From: Piezodorus guildinii
Taxonomy: Eukaryota > Arthropoda > Insecta > Hemiptera > Pentatomidae
Direction: 5' to 3'
Assembly (NCBI GenBank): GCA_023052935.1
Contig: CM041298.1
Span: 496,001 to 560,000, forward strand
DNA: 64,000 bases
A model generated the notes under the pieces. It had not been told where the DNA came from and made no database searches. It worked only from the letters and a program-made list of their open reading frames with translations. A program made the translations under genes and the position numbers. Of this stretch, positions 32,743 through 42,932 are shown in pieces; the stretch's first letter is position 1; each line of letters begins with the position of its first letter.

Positions 32743-33039
32743 TGAACATAAGAACAGTAATATACATTTATAATATACCATTGGAAAGCAAAAGATTTTA
32801 GAAAAAATATTATATATTACACGAAATTGTAAAAGTTATTAGAGAGTGATGGAAAGCCGATAAAACTAACTGATTATTTTAGATAATAATATAATATTTT
32901 TTTTAATAAAACACACGTGCCTATAGATATTCATTTTAATTAGTCCTTTAATAATTTCGCTCATTATTCGCTGTTTGAAAATTCTTCAGTCGATTTTTAA
33001 AACGGAGGTAAGGGTAAGTCGTGTGTTGCCCGCACCAGA
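32743..33039 (-). mobile_element. Family D element, 5' part
   Basis: From GAACATAAGAACAGTAATAT to the 5' end GCCCGCACCAGA. Confidence 0.8.
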
Positions 33040-33245
33040 TTCTTTTAATTAGTAATATTAAGGAAAACGAATAGAAAACTCGGTTATTAATTGGCTGGCA
33101 GTTTGATTTAAAACAAAGTTTTTATAGACCTTTATAAACTGTTTGTTTCTACCTATGTACGGACTAATTAATTATTATTAATTAGCAAATATCTTTTCTT
33201 TTTTTTTAATGTATAAATATTTAGGTTTAATAATTCGTGCATTTT
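33035..33245 (+). repeat. Direct repeat, copy 1 (partner 35625-35850)
   Basis: AAAACTCGGTTATTAATTGG, CTATGTACGGACTAATTAAT, TTTAGGTTTAATAATTCGTG recur in the same order at 35.6 kb. By eye the identity is roughly 85%. Confidence 0.75.
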
Positions 33246-33525
33246 TTTTTTTTTTTTTTTTTTTAATTTTGGGTGCCCTGATTCCAAAAGACTTTATTTT
33301 TCTCTGCCTTCATAAAAAACTGAGTTATGGTTAGCATATATTATCTATTTTCAATGACCACAAGTTTTATAACTCCTCCACTGTTTTAAATCTTGATATT
33401 GATCAAATATAGGTTTCATAAACTTAAATATTTTAATTATATAAATTTATTTAATTTATTTTTTTTTAATCAAGATTAATTTTTTTAAATTCTCCTGATT
33501 TCGTGATTTCTAAAGACTTTCATTG

Positions 33526-33809
33526 TTGTTTATATATTTAACGTCACTTTATGCTACTATGGCTAATCGGACGATGCTACAGTGGGAGTCCTAAATTTTG
33601 CCTATCCAGGTTTTATTAGGATAGAGATCTTTAACGAGTACCTGACATCGCACAGGCTCGGGACCACCTTTTAACGTCCCTTCCGAAGAATGGTATACGT
33701 ATTTTTTTTTTTTTTTTTTTTTACTCCAATTAGAAAATGCTAGAGCCAACCGTGGATTTAACCCGTAACCTTTGGCATAAATGTTACCCACTTAGCAACA
33801 GGTGATCCC
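33526..33809 (-). repeat. SINE C copy
   Basis: TATATATTTAACGTCACTTT (tail), TTTAACGAGTACCTGACATC, then a head with GGATTTAACCCGTAACC, ending CAACAGGTGATCCC. A T-run of about 18 interrupts it near 33703. Confidence 0.85.
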
Positions 33810-34219
33810 TAATTTTTTTTTTCATTCAATTTACTATGACAGTCATCATATTTTTATATAAATCTTTTGACTTATTTAACTAATTTAATAGTAAAATCAT
33901 AAAAATATAGTTGTAACGTGCATTACTTCATATTTACGTCATATTTTGATACGGCCGAAAAATTATTTATTTAAAATACGATCCAATTATTTAATATTAT
34001 AGAATATCAATACGTCTATAGTGTGATGTGAGCACATGATTTTGAAACATTATTTTAAGATTCCTGTGAAAAAAAACCCACTTCCTTGACCTACCTGACC
34101 TTACCTAACTCAGGTACAAAACATGGCTCCTCTTATGATAACAGATGTCAAGCAGTACCTGAAATGGATAGTTGAGCACATCATCAAATATTGTAAAAAA
34201 AAAAAAAAAAAAAAAGAAA
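33810..34219. other. AT-rich, unassigned; poly-A at 34195-34215
   Basis: No gene. The A-run directly precedes a family D terminus. Confidence 0.4.
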
Positions 34220-35102
34220 TCTGGTGCGGGCAACACATACTTTCAATTAGATCCGTTGTTAAGGTAAATTTAAGAATTTTTAAATACATTTCAAGATACA
34301 AATAAATTGTCAAGGAATTAATTATTTCGAATTTCAATAGAAACATGTGTTTTATTAAATAATCTATTATATTTTTATCTACAACAATCAGTTTGTTTTG
34401 TCGGCTTTTCATCACTCTCCGTTAACCTTTACAATTCCGCGTATTAATAATATTTTTTTCTGAAATCTTTAGCTATCCAACGGTATATTATGCATCTTAT
34501 TACTATTGCTGAGTTTAAAAACACTAAAATTGCATAAAAAATTATGTTTGCACTTATTTCTTTCAGTTGTTTATCAAATTCGCAAAACATGGATATTTAG
34601 CCGTTTATTATCAATGCTAATAAGATGATGTGTCTAATTTTTTTAAATCTCTAAACTTGAAGGCACTTTAGAGGAAGAAAATTTAAAATATCGGCATTTT
34701 AGGCCTTGTCATATTATTCCAATCACAATGAAACCTACATAATATGAAAGCCCATTTAATTTTACATTCATTTAGAGAGTTTAATCAAAATCGTTCGAAC
34801 CATTTTAGAGAAAATCTAAAAAAAAAGTACAAAATGCATGATATTTTAATGGTTAAGTAGCTCTTCTGCTTGGCCGATAATGATGAAAAAGTTGCTGTAA
34901 CATCTCAGGCATAGAGGCCCTTAAAAACGAAATTTCCGTTTTATACAGCTTATCACTTTCGCTCTAGACTTAACACACACACACACGTACCTTTTTGTGA
35001 AACTTAGTTATTTAGACTCAAGGAACCCTAAAACGTGTATTTCCAGTGAAAACTCAAATTATAAAATTTACACGGTCGCAATAATTTTCCTTATTATATA
35101 TT
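34220..35102 (+). mobile_element. Family D element, near full length
   Basis: TCTGGTGCGGGCAACACATAC to the CGCAATAATTTTCC end. The (CA)n block is short (34971-34985), and the 3' hairpin is decayed. Confidence 0.85.
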
Positions 35103-35240
35103 TTTAAACGTACCTTCTCTTACTTCTTCTTTCACCGTGTAGCTTAGCCTATATTAATGTAATGGTAATAACCTCTATACACAGTGAAAGCATATGATAA
35201 AATCACCCAAATTTTAAAAATTGTTATATTATATTAAATC

Positions 35241-35243
<3 letters not shown>

Positions 35244-35303
<60 letters not shown>
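35244..35303. repeat. (TA)n microsatellite
   Basis: About 30 TA units immediately before SINE B. A further TA tract (35611-35632) follows it. Confidence 0.95.
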
Positions 35304-35307
<4 letters not shown>

Positions 35308-35308
<1 letters not shown>

Positions 35309-35610
35309 ACCTATGCCCATCTACAACCAGAGTCTTTGGCTCAGTACATATAGACATTCGTACTGTTTCAAGGCCAATGGCCGTGCAATGAGGTGATTCG
35401 GCCGAGATCACGCTCAGCCGCCAGGTTTTTTCCCCATTTTTGGGTACCCACTTCATAGAGGTTGGGTCTGCCCAAGGAGGTTCTCCATACCCCAGGATCG
35501 CCCCCCGGTTGAAATAACAGAATAAATAATATTCCGCCACAGCCGGGACTCGAACCCAGGACCTGGAGCACAGTAGACTAGCGCTCTATCCACTAGACCA
35601 CGCCGCTCCC
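35308..35610 (-). repeat. SINE B copy, complete
   Basis: Minus strand: GGGAGCGGCGTGGTCTAGTG gives the A-box region, GGGTTCGAGTCCCGG the B box. The body follows with GCTGAGCGTGATCTCGG, ending near TGTAGATGGGCATAGG. (TA)n on both sides suggests insertion into a TA tract. Pieces of the body recur at 4800, 5081-5965 and 57545-57787. Confidence 0.88.
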
Positions 35611-35624
35611 TTATATATATATAT

Positions 35625-35850
35625 ATATATATTTGAATAATAATATTATGGAAAACAAAGCGAAAACTCGGTTATTAATTAGCTGGCAGTTTTATTTTCA
35701 AAAAAGTCTTCATAAAGCTTTATAAACTATAAACCTAATTATTTGTCTTTTCCTATGTACGGACTAATTGATTATTATTAATTAGCAAATATCTGTTGTT
35801 GTTTTTTTGTAATTTATAAATATTTAGGTTTAATAATTAGTGCATTATTG
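35625..35850 (+). repeat. Direct repeat, copy 2 (partner 33035-33245)
   Basis: See the shared phrases AAAACTCGGTTATTAATTAG and CTATGTACGGACTAATTGAT. The intervening 2.4 kb holds SINE C, family D and SINE B copies. Confidence 0.75.
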
Positions 35851-36009
35851 CTTTCACTTACCTATATATGGGATACATAGTAAGTATTGAAATCGTGAAA
35901 ATTATCGTAAAATTTGAAAACTGAACACGTTTTAAGGTACCCTGAGTCCATATGACCAAGTCCAAATGTACATGTATATATTTAAATATATATATATATA
36001 TATATATTA
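35851..36009 (-). mobile_element. Family D 3' fragment plus (TA)n
   Basis: CTTTCACTTACCTATATATG ... CCCTGAGTCCATATGACC on the + strand, then a TA tract at 35984-36009. Confidence 0.75.
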
Positions 36010-36489
36010 TTATTATGCCTATAATAGTTGTTGAAACCTAAAGATTCTACTAATGTATATAGTTGGATCAGACTGCTTGGCCTCTTCCCCCACTCTAGCA
36101 ACCTCGTTATGTAAGTTGGTTCGCAACTCATTGTGTCGTATCGTACAGCAATGTGATAAACATAAATTTTTATTATTGTTATTAATACTATTTATTTTCT
36201 CGTTTTTGGCCATATTTGTAGTACCTATAATCAACAAGAAAGGCCAGAAAATTTTTCATTTCTCTCATATTTTTTCGCTGCTGAAGATTCTCCCATGCTT
36301 AGTAATTTATTCTTCTTGAAAGTCCTTGAATTTTATTATTTTATTTCGAAATGTCTCTTCTTCAGATAAAATCATTTTTGTTGTATAACACTGATTTGTT
36401 TATTTCATTTTATTTTTTTTATCAAAATAAGCTAACATTCGTTTCTATACCGTAAATTATACTATACTGTACCGTAAAGTAGATTATAA
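36010..36489. other. Unassigned sequence
   Basis: No recognisable gene. Overlapping frames of 72 and 88 codons on opposite strands have no domain signature. Confidence 0.35.
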
Positions 36490-36940
36490 ATATATATATA
36501 TGAATTGCCATTTCATGTAGTCCTGGCATCAGGCGCCTGACCGATTTCTCTCATTCTTTTTCTGTCAAGTTTATATCAGTCAGTAGAAGGATCTTATGAA
36601 AGAAAAAATGAGAAGAGTTACTTTGGTGGATAGTTATTTTAAAAATATTAATCGATTAAAAATATTAAGGTAATAATAATCGATCTATCTATGTCTAAAA
36701 AATAATTCGCTTTACCCTCGGTCATCGCATCACGCATGAACAGTTTGACTCATTTCTCTGATTCTTTTTTTGTTGTGCTTATATCAGTCAGGAGAAGGAT
36801 CTTATGAAAGAAAAAAAAAAAGAGAAAAGTTACATTGGTAGATAGTTTTTTTTTTTTATTTTTTTTAGTCTACTATGATAATCTCCCTATATATATATAT
36901 ATATATATATAAATGAATCGCCTTTGTCTTGGTCATCGCG
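36490..36940. repeat. Tandem repeat, about 205-210 bp period, just over two units
   Basis: TATATCAGTCAGTAGAAGGA and GATCTTATGAAAGAAAAAA occur at about 36575 and 36780. GAATTGCC / GTCCTGGCATCAGG, AATTCGC / CGGTCATCGCATCACG and GAATCGCC / TTGGTCATCGCGCA mark unit starts near 36502, 36703 and 36914. Confidence 0.7.
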
Positions 36941-37690
36941 CACAAGACATAAGGGTGAGCTAGTTATTAATAATTCCAAAAACAATTTTTTTGCAATACT
37001 GTTCCAATTTTGCTGGCGATTTGTAATTCCTCCTTTAAAACAAGTTATGCGAAGTAGGCTCAAAACTTACAACTCTCCCTTTAAGGACGGGAGTTGATTT
37101 GTCAACACTTTTTTTCTGTATTTTTTTTTCTGTTTAGATTGAAAAATAAATCTTTAAAAAAACTGTATATGCGATAAAAACAACTAATATTTATAAACAT
37201 TCCAAAACACCTTTTAACTGTGGGCCTAGGGTATTTTAACACATTATAAGTATTTAACTTAAATAAATCCTCTAAATTTCGAAATATATTTTTAGATAAT
37301 AAATATTGTTATATTTTTGTTATATTGTTATAATACATATTGTTAATATGTGTTCCTACACGCCTATTTCGCGCAATACGCATACGCAGTGACCTGTGGA
37401 CGGTGCGCAGTTTAGGTTTTCGACCGAAAAACTGCACTTGCGTAATATGCGTGTGAGAACATACCAATAAGGTTCTTCCATCCTGCTTAAAAACATGTCA
37501 GGACATGCGCAGCACATTTTCTTCTTTTTAACACGTCCGAAATCTGACACATGATTTAAAATAAAACTTATGAAATGTCCGAGGGTTACAGATTCCGTGA
37601 CCATATAATTTTCGTAAATAAGCAAAAAATTAATAATTACCTGTCTGAGAAAGTGGTTTTGGAGTGAAATATAAAACTTAAGTTTTAACT
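36941..37690. other. Unassigned; includes hairpin-rich GC segment at 37360-37520
   Basis: No gene seen. At 37405-37445 GTGCGCAGTTT and AAACTGCAC flank TTTTCGACCGAA, forming a potential hairpin. Confidence 0.35.
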
Positions 37691-38055
37691 CGACTAACCA
37701 CTATTATTGGGTCTGTTTGCTCATGTGTTTAGTTTTCTGTTCATGTCCAATCCGATGAGTGGTGGCAAAGGATTACTTTTATGACAACTTCTATTATCGT
37801 AGATCTTGGGTCCATCCATTGGTTACATCCAAAGTTAAGGATATACCCAAATCCAATGTTAAGGAGTGTGTTTAGTTTTCCGTCTACGTATATACATGAT
37901 AAGAAGTTGTGTTGGAACAAACAATTCCGATTTCTGGTCTCGAAGGAAGGACTTAATAAAGGGTTGAAACTATTGGGATAGCGTGGGAATGGAGTTTTTA
38001 ATGAAAGGAATGGCATCTGGTGCGGGCCAATGGTCTTTGAACTAAAATTGTTCTG

Positions 38056-38344
38056 GGGATCACTTGTAGCTGGGTAGCTAGCGTAACAGCCTCCCAAGCT
38101 AAAGGTCACGGGTTCAAACCCGCAGGTGGTCCTAGAATTTTTTAATGGGAGTAAGAAACACTTAGTTACGCCGTCCTTCGGAGGAGACGTTAAAAGGTGG
38201 TCCCGAGCCTGTGCGATGTCAGGTACTCGTTAAAGATCCCTACCCTAATAAAACCTGGATAGGCAAAATTTAGGACTCCCACTGTAGCATCGTCCGATTA
38301 GCCATAGTAGCATAAAGTGACGTTAAATAAATAAACAAACAATA
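38056..38344 (+). repeat. SINE C copy with 16-bp target-site duplication
   Basis: Head GGGATCACTTGTAGCTGGGT, B box GGGTTCAAACCC, complete body and AAATAAATAAACAAACAAT tail. AACTAAAATTGTTCTG is duplicated exactly at 38040-38055 and 38345-38360. Confidence 0.95.
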
Positions 38345-38445
38345 AACTAAAATTGTTCTGAAAAATTTTCAAGTGGTTTACTAAAGAAAAATAATACCTT
38401 TCATAGAATGCGTAACATTATTTGCGAACATTCACTGATCAGAAA

Positions 38446-38737
38446 TAGGGGCCACCCATAGCGTAGTGGTTAGCATAACAGCTTTCTATGCCAAAGGTCG
38501 CGGGTTCAAATCCGCGGGTGGCCCTAGTATTTTTTAATGGGAGTAAAAAATCCTTAGTTATGCCGTCCTTCGGAGGGGACGTTAAGAGGTGGTCCCGAGC
38601 CTGTGCGATGTCAGGCACTCCTTAAAGATCCCTATCCTAATAAAACCTGGATAGGCAAAATTTAGGACTCCCACTGTAGCATCGTCCAATTAGCCATAAG
38701 CAGCATAAAAGTGACAAACGAATAAACAAACAAACAA
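38446..38737 (+). repeat. SINE C copy, best-preserved tRNA-like head
   Basis: GGGCCAC (38449) can pair with GTGGCCC (about 38518) as a 7-bp acceptor stem, and CGCGG/CCGCG forms a T-stem around GTTCAAAT. The anticodon arm is irregular, so this is a SINE head and not a tRNA gene. Flanked by ACTGATCAGAAA / ACTGATTAGAAA (one mismatch). Confidence 0.92.
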
Positions 38738-38934
38738 ACTGATTAGAAACCTCAGGTATGTTCAAGGTGTATTTAGTATCTGATGTGTGCAACTCTCTCA
38801 TAATTCGTAAGGTGTGTTGGAACTAAGTTCTGACTCTTTCATTTCTGATCCGATTTCGTTGGACAATAAAAAGTTACTGAGCATGTTCAGCCTAATCTCT
38901 AAGTGAAGAGAAAACAGACCTCTTCTTGGGTCAC

Positions 38935-39132
38935 ATGTAGTGGCTAGCATAATAGTCTTCTATGCCCAAGGAGAGGACGTAACAAGGTGGTCCCGAGCCT
39001 ATGCGACTTCAGGTACTCGTTAAAGATCTCTATCCTAATTAAACCTGGATAGGCAAATTTTAGGACTCCAAATGTAGGATCGTTCGATTAGCCATAGTTG
39101 CCTTATATGACATTAAGTGAATAAACAGACCA
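38935..39132 (+). repeat. SINE C fragment
   Basis: GTGGCTAGCATAATAGTCTT, then directly GGAGAGGACGTAACAAGGTGG and the 3' body. An internal deletion removed the B box. Confidence 0.75.
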
Positions 39133-39194
39133 GATAACCAAGAGTCGGATATATGTTTTTAAACAAAACTTCTGAATTGCATCAGGGTTCCAAA

Positions 39195-39486
39195 GTTTGT
39201 TTGTTTGTTTATTTGTTTAACGTCACTTTCATGCAACTATCGCTAATCGGACGATGCTACATTGGAGTCCTAAAATTTGCCTATCCAGGTTTTATTAGGA
39301 TAGGGATCTTTAACGAGTACCTGACATCGCACAGGCTCGGGACCACCTTTTAACGCCCCCTCCGAAGGCCGGCGTAACTAAGGAATTTTTACTCCCATTA
39401 AAAAATTCTAGGACCACCTGCGGGTTTGAACCCGTGACCTTTGGCATGGGAGGCTCTTACGCTAGCCACCAGCTACAAGTGATCCC
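39195..39486 (-). repeat. SINE C copy with target-site duplication
   Basis: Complete in minus orientation, from tail TTTGTTTGTTTATTTG to head ACAAGTGATCC. AGGGTTCCAAA (39184-39194) and AGGATTCCAAA (39487-39497) flank it, one mismatch. Confidence 0.92.
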
Positions 39487-40159
39487 AGGATTCCAAAATG
39501 CATGGTCAGCCAATGTTCGCAAATACAGTAAACTGTAATCAGTATCGATCTGAGATGTAATAATGGTGGTCTTGAAGGGAGATGTAAGAGATATAAAACT
39601 GAAGTTTTAACTTGACTTATCGTTGATTTTGGATCTGTTAGCCAAAGTTTGTGCATGTCTTTAGTTTACTGTTGGAGACGGGGTGTTATCGTGGAATGCT
39701 ATCATAATAGAAAGTTAAAATCTTTAATGGATGGAGGTAAAGTCCCCTTTAATGTCTGCTTTCTGATCTCAAAGGTATTTGAACGAAATAATGTACTGCG
39801 CATCTTTTGCTTAATTTCTAAGCGGTGTTGGAATGAACAACAAAGAAAAAAAATAAGGCCTATTCTATTTGAAGTCTTTAGTAAGACCCTCACCCCAACT
39901 TTTACTGATCTGAGATTTAGTTTTCTGTACATGCTGATAATTCGAAAGTTGTGTTGGAACAAACGCCTGACTCTTTCATTTCTGGTCCGATGTAGTTACA
40001 GCTTCAGAAAGACACTGCGCATGTGCTGACTGGTCTTTAAGCGAGGAGGAAACAAACTTGTTCTGTGCATGCCGTCTCCAAGGAGACACTTTCACTTATT
40101 TGATACACACTAATGCCTGTATTATCTTTTATATTAATGTTCCAACATCGTAATGTGTG

Positions 40160-40184
40160 TTCTAAATAGCTTGACACCTTGCAG
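40160..40184 (+). promoter_or_regulatory. 3' splice site in front of the dpp coding exon
   Basis: TAGCTTGACACCTTGCAG precedes exon base 40185, only 7 bases before the first ATG. dpp genes normally carry their 5' UTR on upstream exons, so this is the likely acceptor. The pyrimidine tract is weak. Confidence 0.5.
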
Positions 40185-40191
40185 GTAGACT

Positions 40192-40446
40192 ATGATGATG
40201 CTGATGCTGGTGGTGCTCTGGTCGGCCGGACCCGAGCTGGTGGCGGGCGGACCCGAAGAGGGTCTGCTCAAGGTGCTGGGGCTGTCGCGCCGACCGAGGC
40301 CTCCGCTGGATCGGGTCCAAGTCCGCCGGAGCTGATGGAGATCTACCGGAGGCAGCAGGACCCTGACAGCCTGGACACCGTAGACCTCCCGCTACCGGGC
40401 AGGCATGTAGGCTCTGCCAACACCATGAGGAGCTTCGTTCACACAG
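40192..40446 (+). CDS. dpp: decapentaplegic (BMP2/4), exon 1: signal peptide and start of prodomain, with an apparent one-base deletion
   Basis: Translation from ATG 40192 (three ATGs in a row) gives MMMLMLVVLWSAGPELVAGG, a clear secretory signal peptide, then the BMP-like LLKVLGLSRRPRPPLDRVQV. In this frame a TGA follows at 40333. The neighbouring frame continues without a break as PPELMEIYRRQ ... SANTMRSFVHT, matching the conserved BMP prodomain (V-P-x-x-M-x-x-L/I-Y, and SANTVRSF in fly Dpp). One base appears to be missing, most simply a C within 40321-40328. The stop of frame 1 overlaps the ATG of frame 2 (TGATG, 40333-40337). The exon ends at 40446 with ACAG|GTAATT (phase 1). Dpp is a secreted morphogen acting through type I/II serine-kinase receptors and Mad. 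The base loss may be an assembly error or a real lesion. Confidence 0.88.
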
Positions 40447-40599
40447 GTAATTGTCGCATATTATATTATTCATGATGATCATATTGTTAGCTCACCACTC
40501 CTTATCTTTCTTTCTGATACGCCATTCATATCATAGATATTAATTTTGCACTTCTTCGAGGAAGACCGTTAATCATTCCTTTTTACCCCAGTTGAACAA

Positions 40600-41010
40600 A
40601 TCCGGTACCTTGGACTCTATCTAGACAAACGTCTTACTTTGAATCTTCACACTAGACTGAAACGACAAAAAACAGCTTTTAGATACCGTTTACTAGAACA
40701 TTTGCTTAAAAAACGCTCAAAACGATCCACATACTACAAAAAAATAAATTTATATTACCATCATTAGTCCTATTTGGACATATGGGACTGAGTTAAGGGC
40801 ATCAACCAAACCATCCAATTCCTTACACTTTCAATCCTTGCAATCCAAAATTCTCAATGCCCCTTACTTGATCACCAATAAGGTAATCCATTAATCCTCC
40901 TTTAATTCCAAATTACCCCTCCTCTCCAACCCACTCGTCCGCAGCCTCTTATCACCATCTGTTCCTGATAATCCTCAGATGCGGCTGAAATACGATGGTC
41001 TCTCATCATC
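40600..41010 (+). pseudogene. Jockey-type LINE fragment inside the dpp intron
   Basis: VEQIRYLGLYLDKRLT, HTRLKRQKTAFRYRLLEHLL and a decayed C-terminus with RLKYDGL-type end match the 60-kb Jockey copy in order. It has many frameshifts and an internal deletion near 40890. It is in the same orientation as dpp. Confidence 0.75.
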
Positions 41011-41029
41011 ATTATCATAATCGTTTCCT

Positions 41030-41440
41030 CTTCTACCGCAGTTCGGTGTGAGGATCCTGCCAATAGAGTCTGGCCCATATGTCTCTGTCCTGTGCTAGAT
41101 CCATTCTCCTACTCCAGTCTATCCCGCACCTCCTGCATGCTTCCTTTACACCGTCTTCCCAGGAGATGCGGGGTCTTCCTCTGGGCCTTTTTCTCTCTGT
41201 GCGGGTCTCATACGTCTTCCTGTCACTTCTCTCCGGATCCATCCAAAGAAGATGTCCAAACCACCTCAGTTGGTGTTCCTCTAGAACGGTCTCCGCCGGT
41301 TTGACATCAAGGTTAGCGTAGTGGCGTTCCGTATCCTCTTTCTCTCTATTTTTCGGAGATACCTCATTTCCATCGCCTGGATTTGGATCCTATGTTTTAA
41401 GGTAAGAGTCCACGATTCTCCTCTCTCGTCCTACTAAATT
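41030..41440 (-). pseudogene. LINE ORF2 C-terminal fragment inside the dpp intron
   Basis: The minus strand reads DERGESWTLTLKHRIQIQAM, EMRYLRKIERKRIRNATT, then after a stop and frameshift EEHQLRWFGHLLWMDPERSD, KRPRGRPRISWEDGVKEACR. This is the classic RIQAMEMRYLRR ... LRWFGHV.RM...GRPR.RW.DGVKE tail of insect endonuclease/RT LINEs. It differs from the RTE-like family at 11.3 and 45.1 kb. Confidence 0.75.
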
Positions 41441-41699
41441 AAATAAACATGTGCTACAACTGGGTAGTTTCTTTATATGCCTGCACCAAGTCCAAATGAT
41501 TAATTAACAGATTTACTTAATGTATTTTATTGTATAATACATTTGTTAATTTTTTTTGGAATAAAAAAATCATTCCTTTATTTCAGTAGTGGCCTTTGAC
41601 CATTACGAAAACTATGCCTTTTATTGTTCTTAATAATGGACAATGGATAGTCCAAAATGTCAGAAATAAAGTAAAATAATCCTTCTTTTACGTCCTTCC

Positions 41700-42095
41700 C
41701 TATTTGGCTATGCTGTAGCCATTTTGGGAAGTAGCGCTTGAAGTAATTTTACTTGACCATCATACAACATGTCTAGCACCTTTGCAGGCACCTTTCGGCC
41801 AACGTCTACGTCTTCTGCGTCATTTGTAGGGCTTGTTCCCTCGCATCTGGCCGGGACCCCGCCTACCCCTACCGTCTTCGCCTCCATGCCAGTACTGGTG
41901 GCAATGCTGCCTACCACCAGGGATATTTATGGACCTCCCGGTCTAGATCCGCCGCGCACGGACGGTTTTGACGGTAGCGTCCTCGAGGTCTCCCCTTGCA
42001 GCTTCTCAGTCCTCTCGATGACTCCTTTGGTTTTGAGCGAGGAACGGTCTCTAGGTGCTACCCCTCCTCATCATCTTGAACCCTTTAAAAAATTG
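41700..42095 (-). pseudogene. Broken GC-rich frame in the dpp intron, retroelement gag-like at most
   Basis: The minus strand reads one frame from about 42090 to 41708 interrupted by one stop (near 41918): RDRSSLKTKGVIERTEKLQ, then GGSRPGGP, stop, then a 69-codon frame ending KVLDMLYDGQVKLLQALLPKM. It is GC-richer than the intron around it. Composition suits a gag-type ORF1, but I recognise no zinc knuckle. It could also be a conserved non-coding block. Confidence 0.3.
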
Positions 42096-42177
42096 AAATA
42101 TAATATAAGTATAATATGTCATATTTATACTCTGTAACAAGTATAATGTAATAACATATTTCTTCCTTCCTTTATAG

Positions 42178-42932
42178 GCGAAGAAGATGATCGAGCAAGG
42201 CGGAAATTCCGGCTTCATTTTAACGTAAGCGACGTCTTGGAGTCAGAAACGATGAAAGCGGCTGAACTGCGACTGTCCGGGCTGGAAGCGGGGCGGAAGG
42301 TGACGGTGCACGACATCCTGCGGCCCGGACGGAAGGGCGGCGACGGCCCGCTGCTCAGGGTACTCGACTACAAGAAGGTGGCCAACGACGGGAGTGCTCT
42401 TCTCGACGTGACACCTGCAGTCGAGAGGTGGACCGCCGGCCCCAACTACGGCATCCTGGTGGAAGTGGAAGGCGCCGCCGTCAGGGTGAGGAGGGACCTC
42501 CACCGGATGTTCGTATACACGGACGACGGCAGAGCCGGACCGCGGACGCTGGAGCAGCTGCTGTCGCGGAAGAAGCGAGCGGCCAATCAGGGCAAGAAGC
42601 AGAGGAGGAAGGACGGGCGGGAGATCTGCAGGAGGCACCCGCTGTACGTCAACTTCAAGGCGGTCGGGTGGGACGACTGGATCGTGGCGCCCCCTGGCTA
42701 CGACGCTTACTACTGCCACGGGGACTGCCCCTTCCCATTGGCTGACCACCTCAACTCCACCAACCACGCCATCGTGCAGACCTTGGTCCACTCCGTCAAC
42801 CCCAACGCCGTCCCCAAGGCCTGCTGCGTGCCCACCCAGCTCTCCTCCATCTCCATGCTCTACCTCGACGAGGGGAAGGTCGTCCTCAAGAACTACCAGG
42901 ACATGATGGTAGTCGGCTGCGGCTGCAGATAG
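42178..42932 (+). CDS. dpp: decapentaplegic (BMP2/4), exon 2: prodomain and mature TGF-beta ligand
   Basis: It encodes about 251 residues. The prodomain ([47 protein letters not shown]) ends at a furin site RKKR (codons 42567-42578). Cleavage there releases a 117-residue ligand with a basic stretch (KKQRRK) and the seven-cysteine knot: C at 42627, then [16 protein letters not shown] and the final [23 protein letters not shown] and [16 protein letters not shown] are diagnostic of the Dpp/BMP2/4 group, and NST is an N-glycosylation site. With one base restored in exon 1 the precursor is about 336 residues, shorter than fly Dpp (588) because of a short prodomain. The exon is strikingly GC-rich compared with its surroundings. 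The stop is TAG at 42930-42932. Confidence 0.97.

Larger units (their letters stand above)
37700..40085. repeat. Local repeat family upstream of dpp (three diverged copies)
   Basis: GTTGTGTTGGAACAAAC or variants, then CTGACTCTTTCATTTCTG and TCCGAT, occur at about 37905-37945, 38815-38870 and 39950-39995. Each of the last two is followed by a GCATGT/GCGCATG motif and TCTCTAAG or TCTTTAAGCGA. The four SINE C copies listed separately lie among them. The family was not recognised. Confidence 0.5.
40447..42177 (+). other. dpp intron (1.73 kb, phase 1)
   Basis: GT at 40447 and AG at 42176-42177 (TTCCTTCCTTTATAG). Joining gives an in-frame glycine and a continuous [20 protein letters not shown], which aligns with Drosophila Dpp (RSFTHKDS...HRFRLHFDV). 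The intron is largely retroelement debris (see nested entries). Confidence 0.9.

Noticed and set aside
38012..38026. Family D 5' end (ATCTGGTGCGGGCCA) in the dpp upstream region
   Set aside because: Only about 13 bases match and the sequence around is unrelated; too short to call an element.
38449..38527. Functional tRNA gene
   Set aside because: Acceptor and T stems pair, but the anticodon arm does not fold properly and the sequence is followed by the standard SINE C body and a target duplication.
40179..40475. Reading the first dpp exon from 40179 as a single 98-codon protein
   Set aside because: It begins inside the splice acceptor, uses a non-ATG start and runs into the intron. The signal peptide is in the other frame, which fits BMP proteins far better.
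42428..42745. 105-codon second + strand frame inside dpp exon 2
   Set aside because: Arg/Gly-rich out-of-frame reading of the same GC-rich exon.
42243..42791. 182-codon open frame on the minus strand across dpp exon 2
   Set aside because: It is a shadow of the GC-rich, biased codon use of the real dpp exon; no domain, and the + strand frame is unambiguous.
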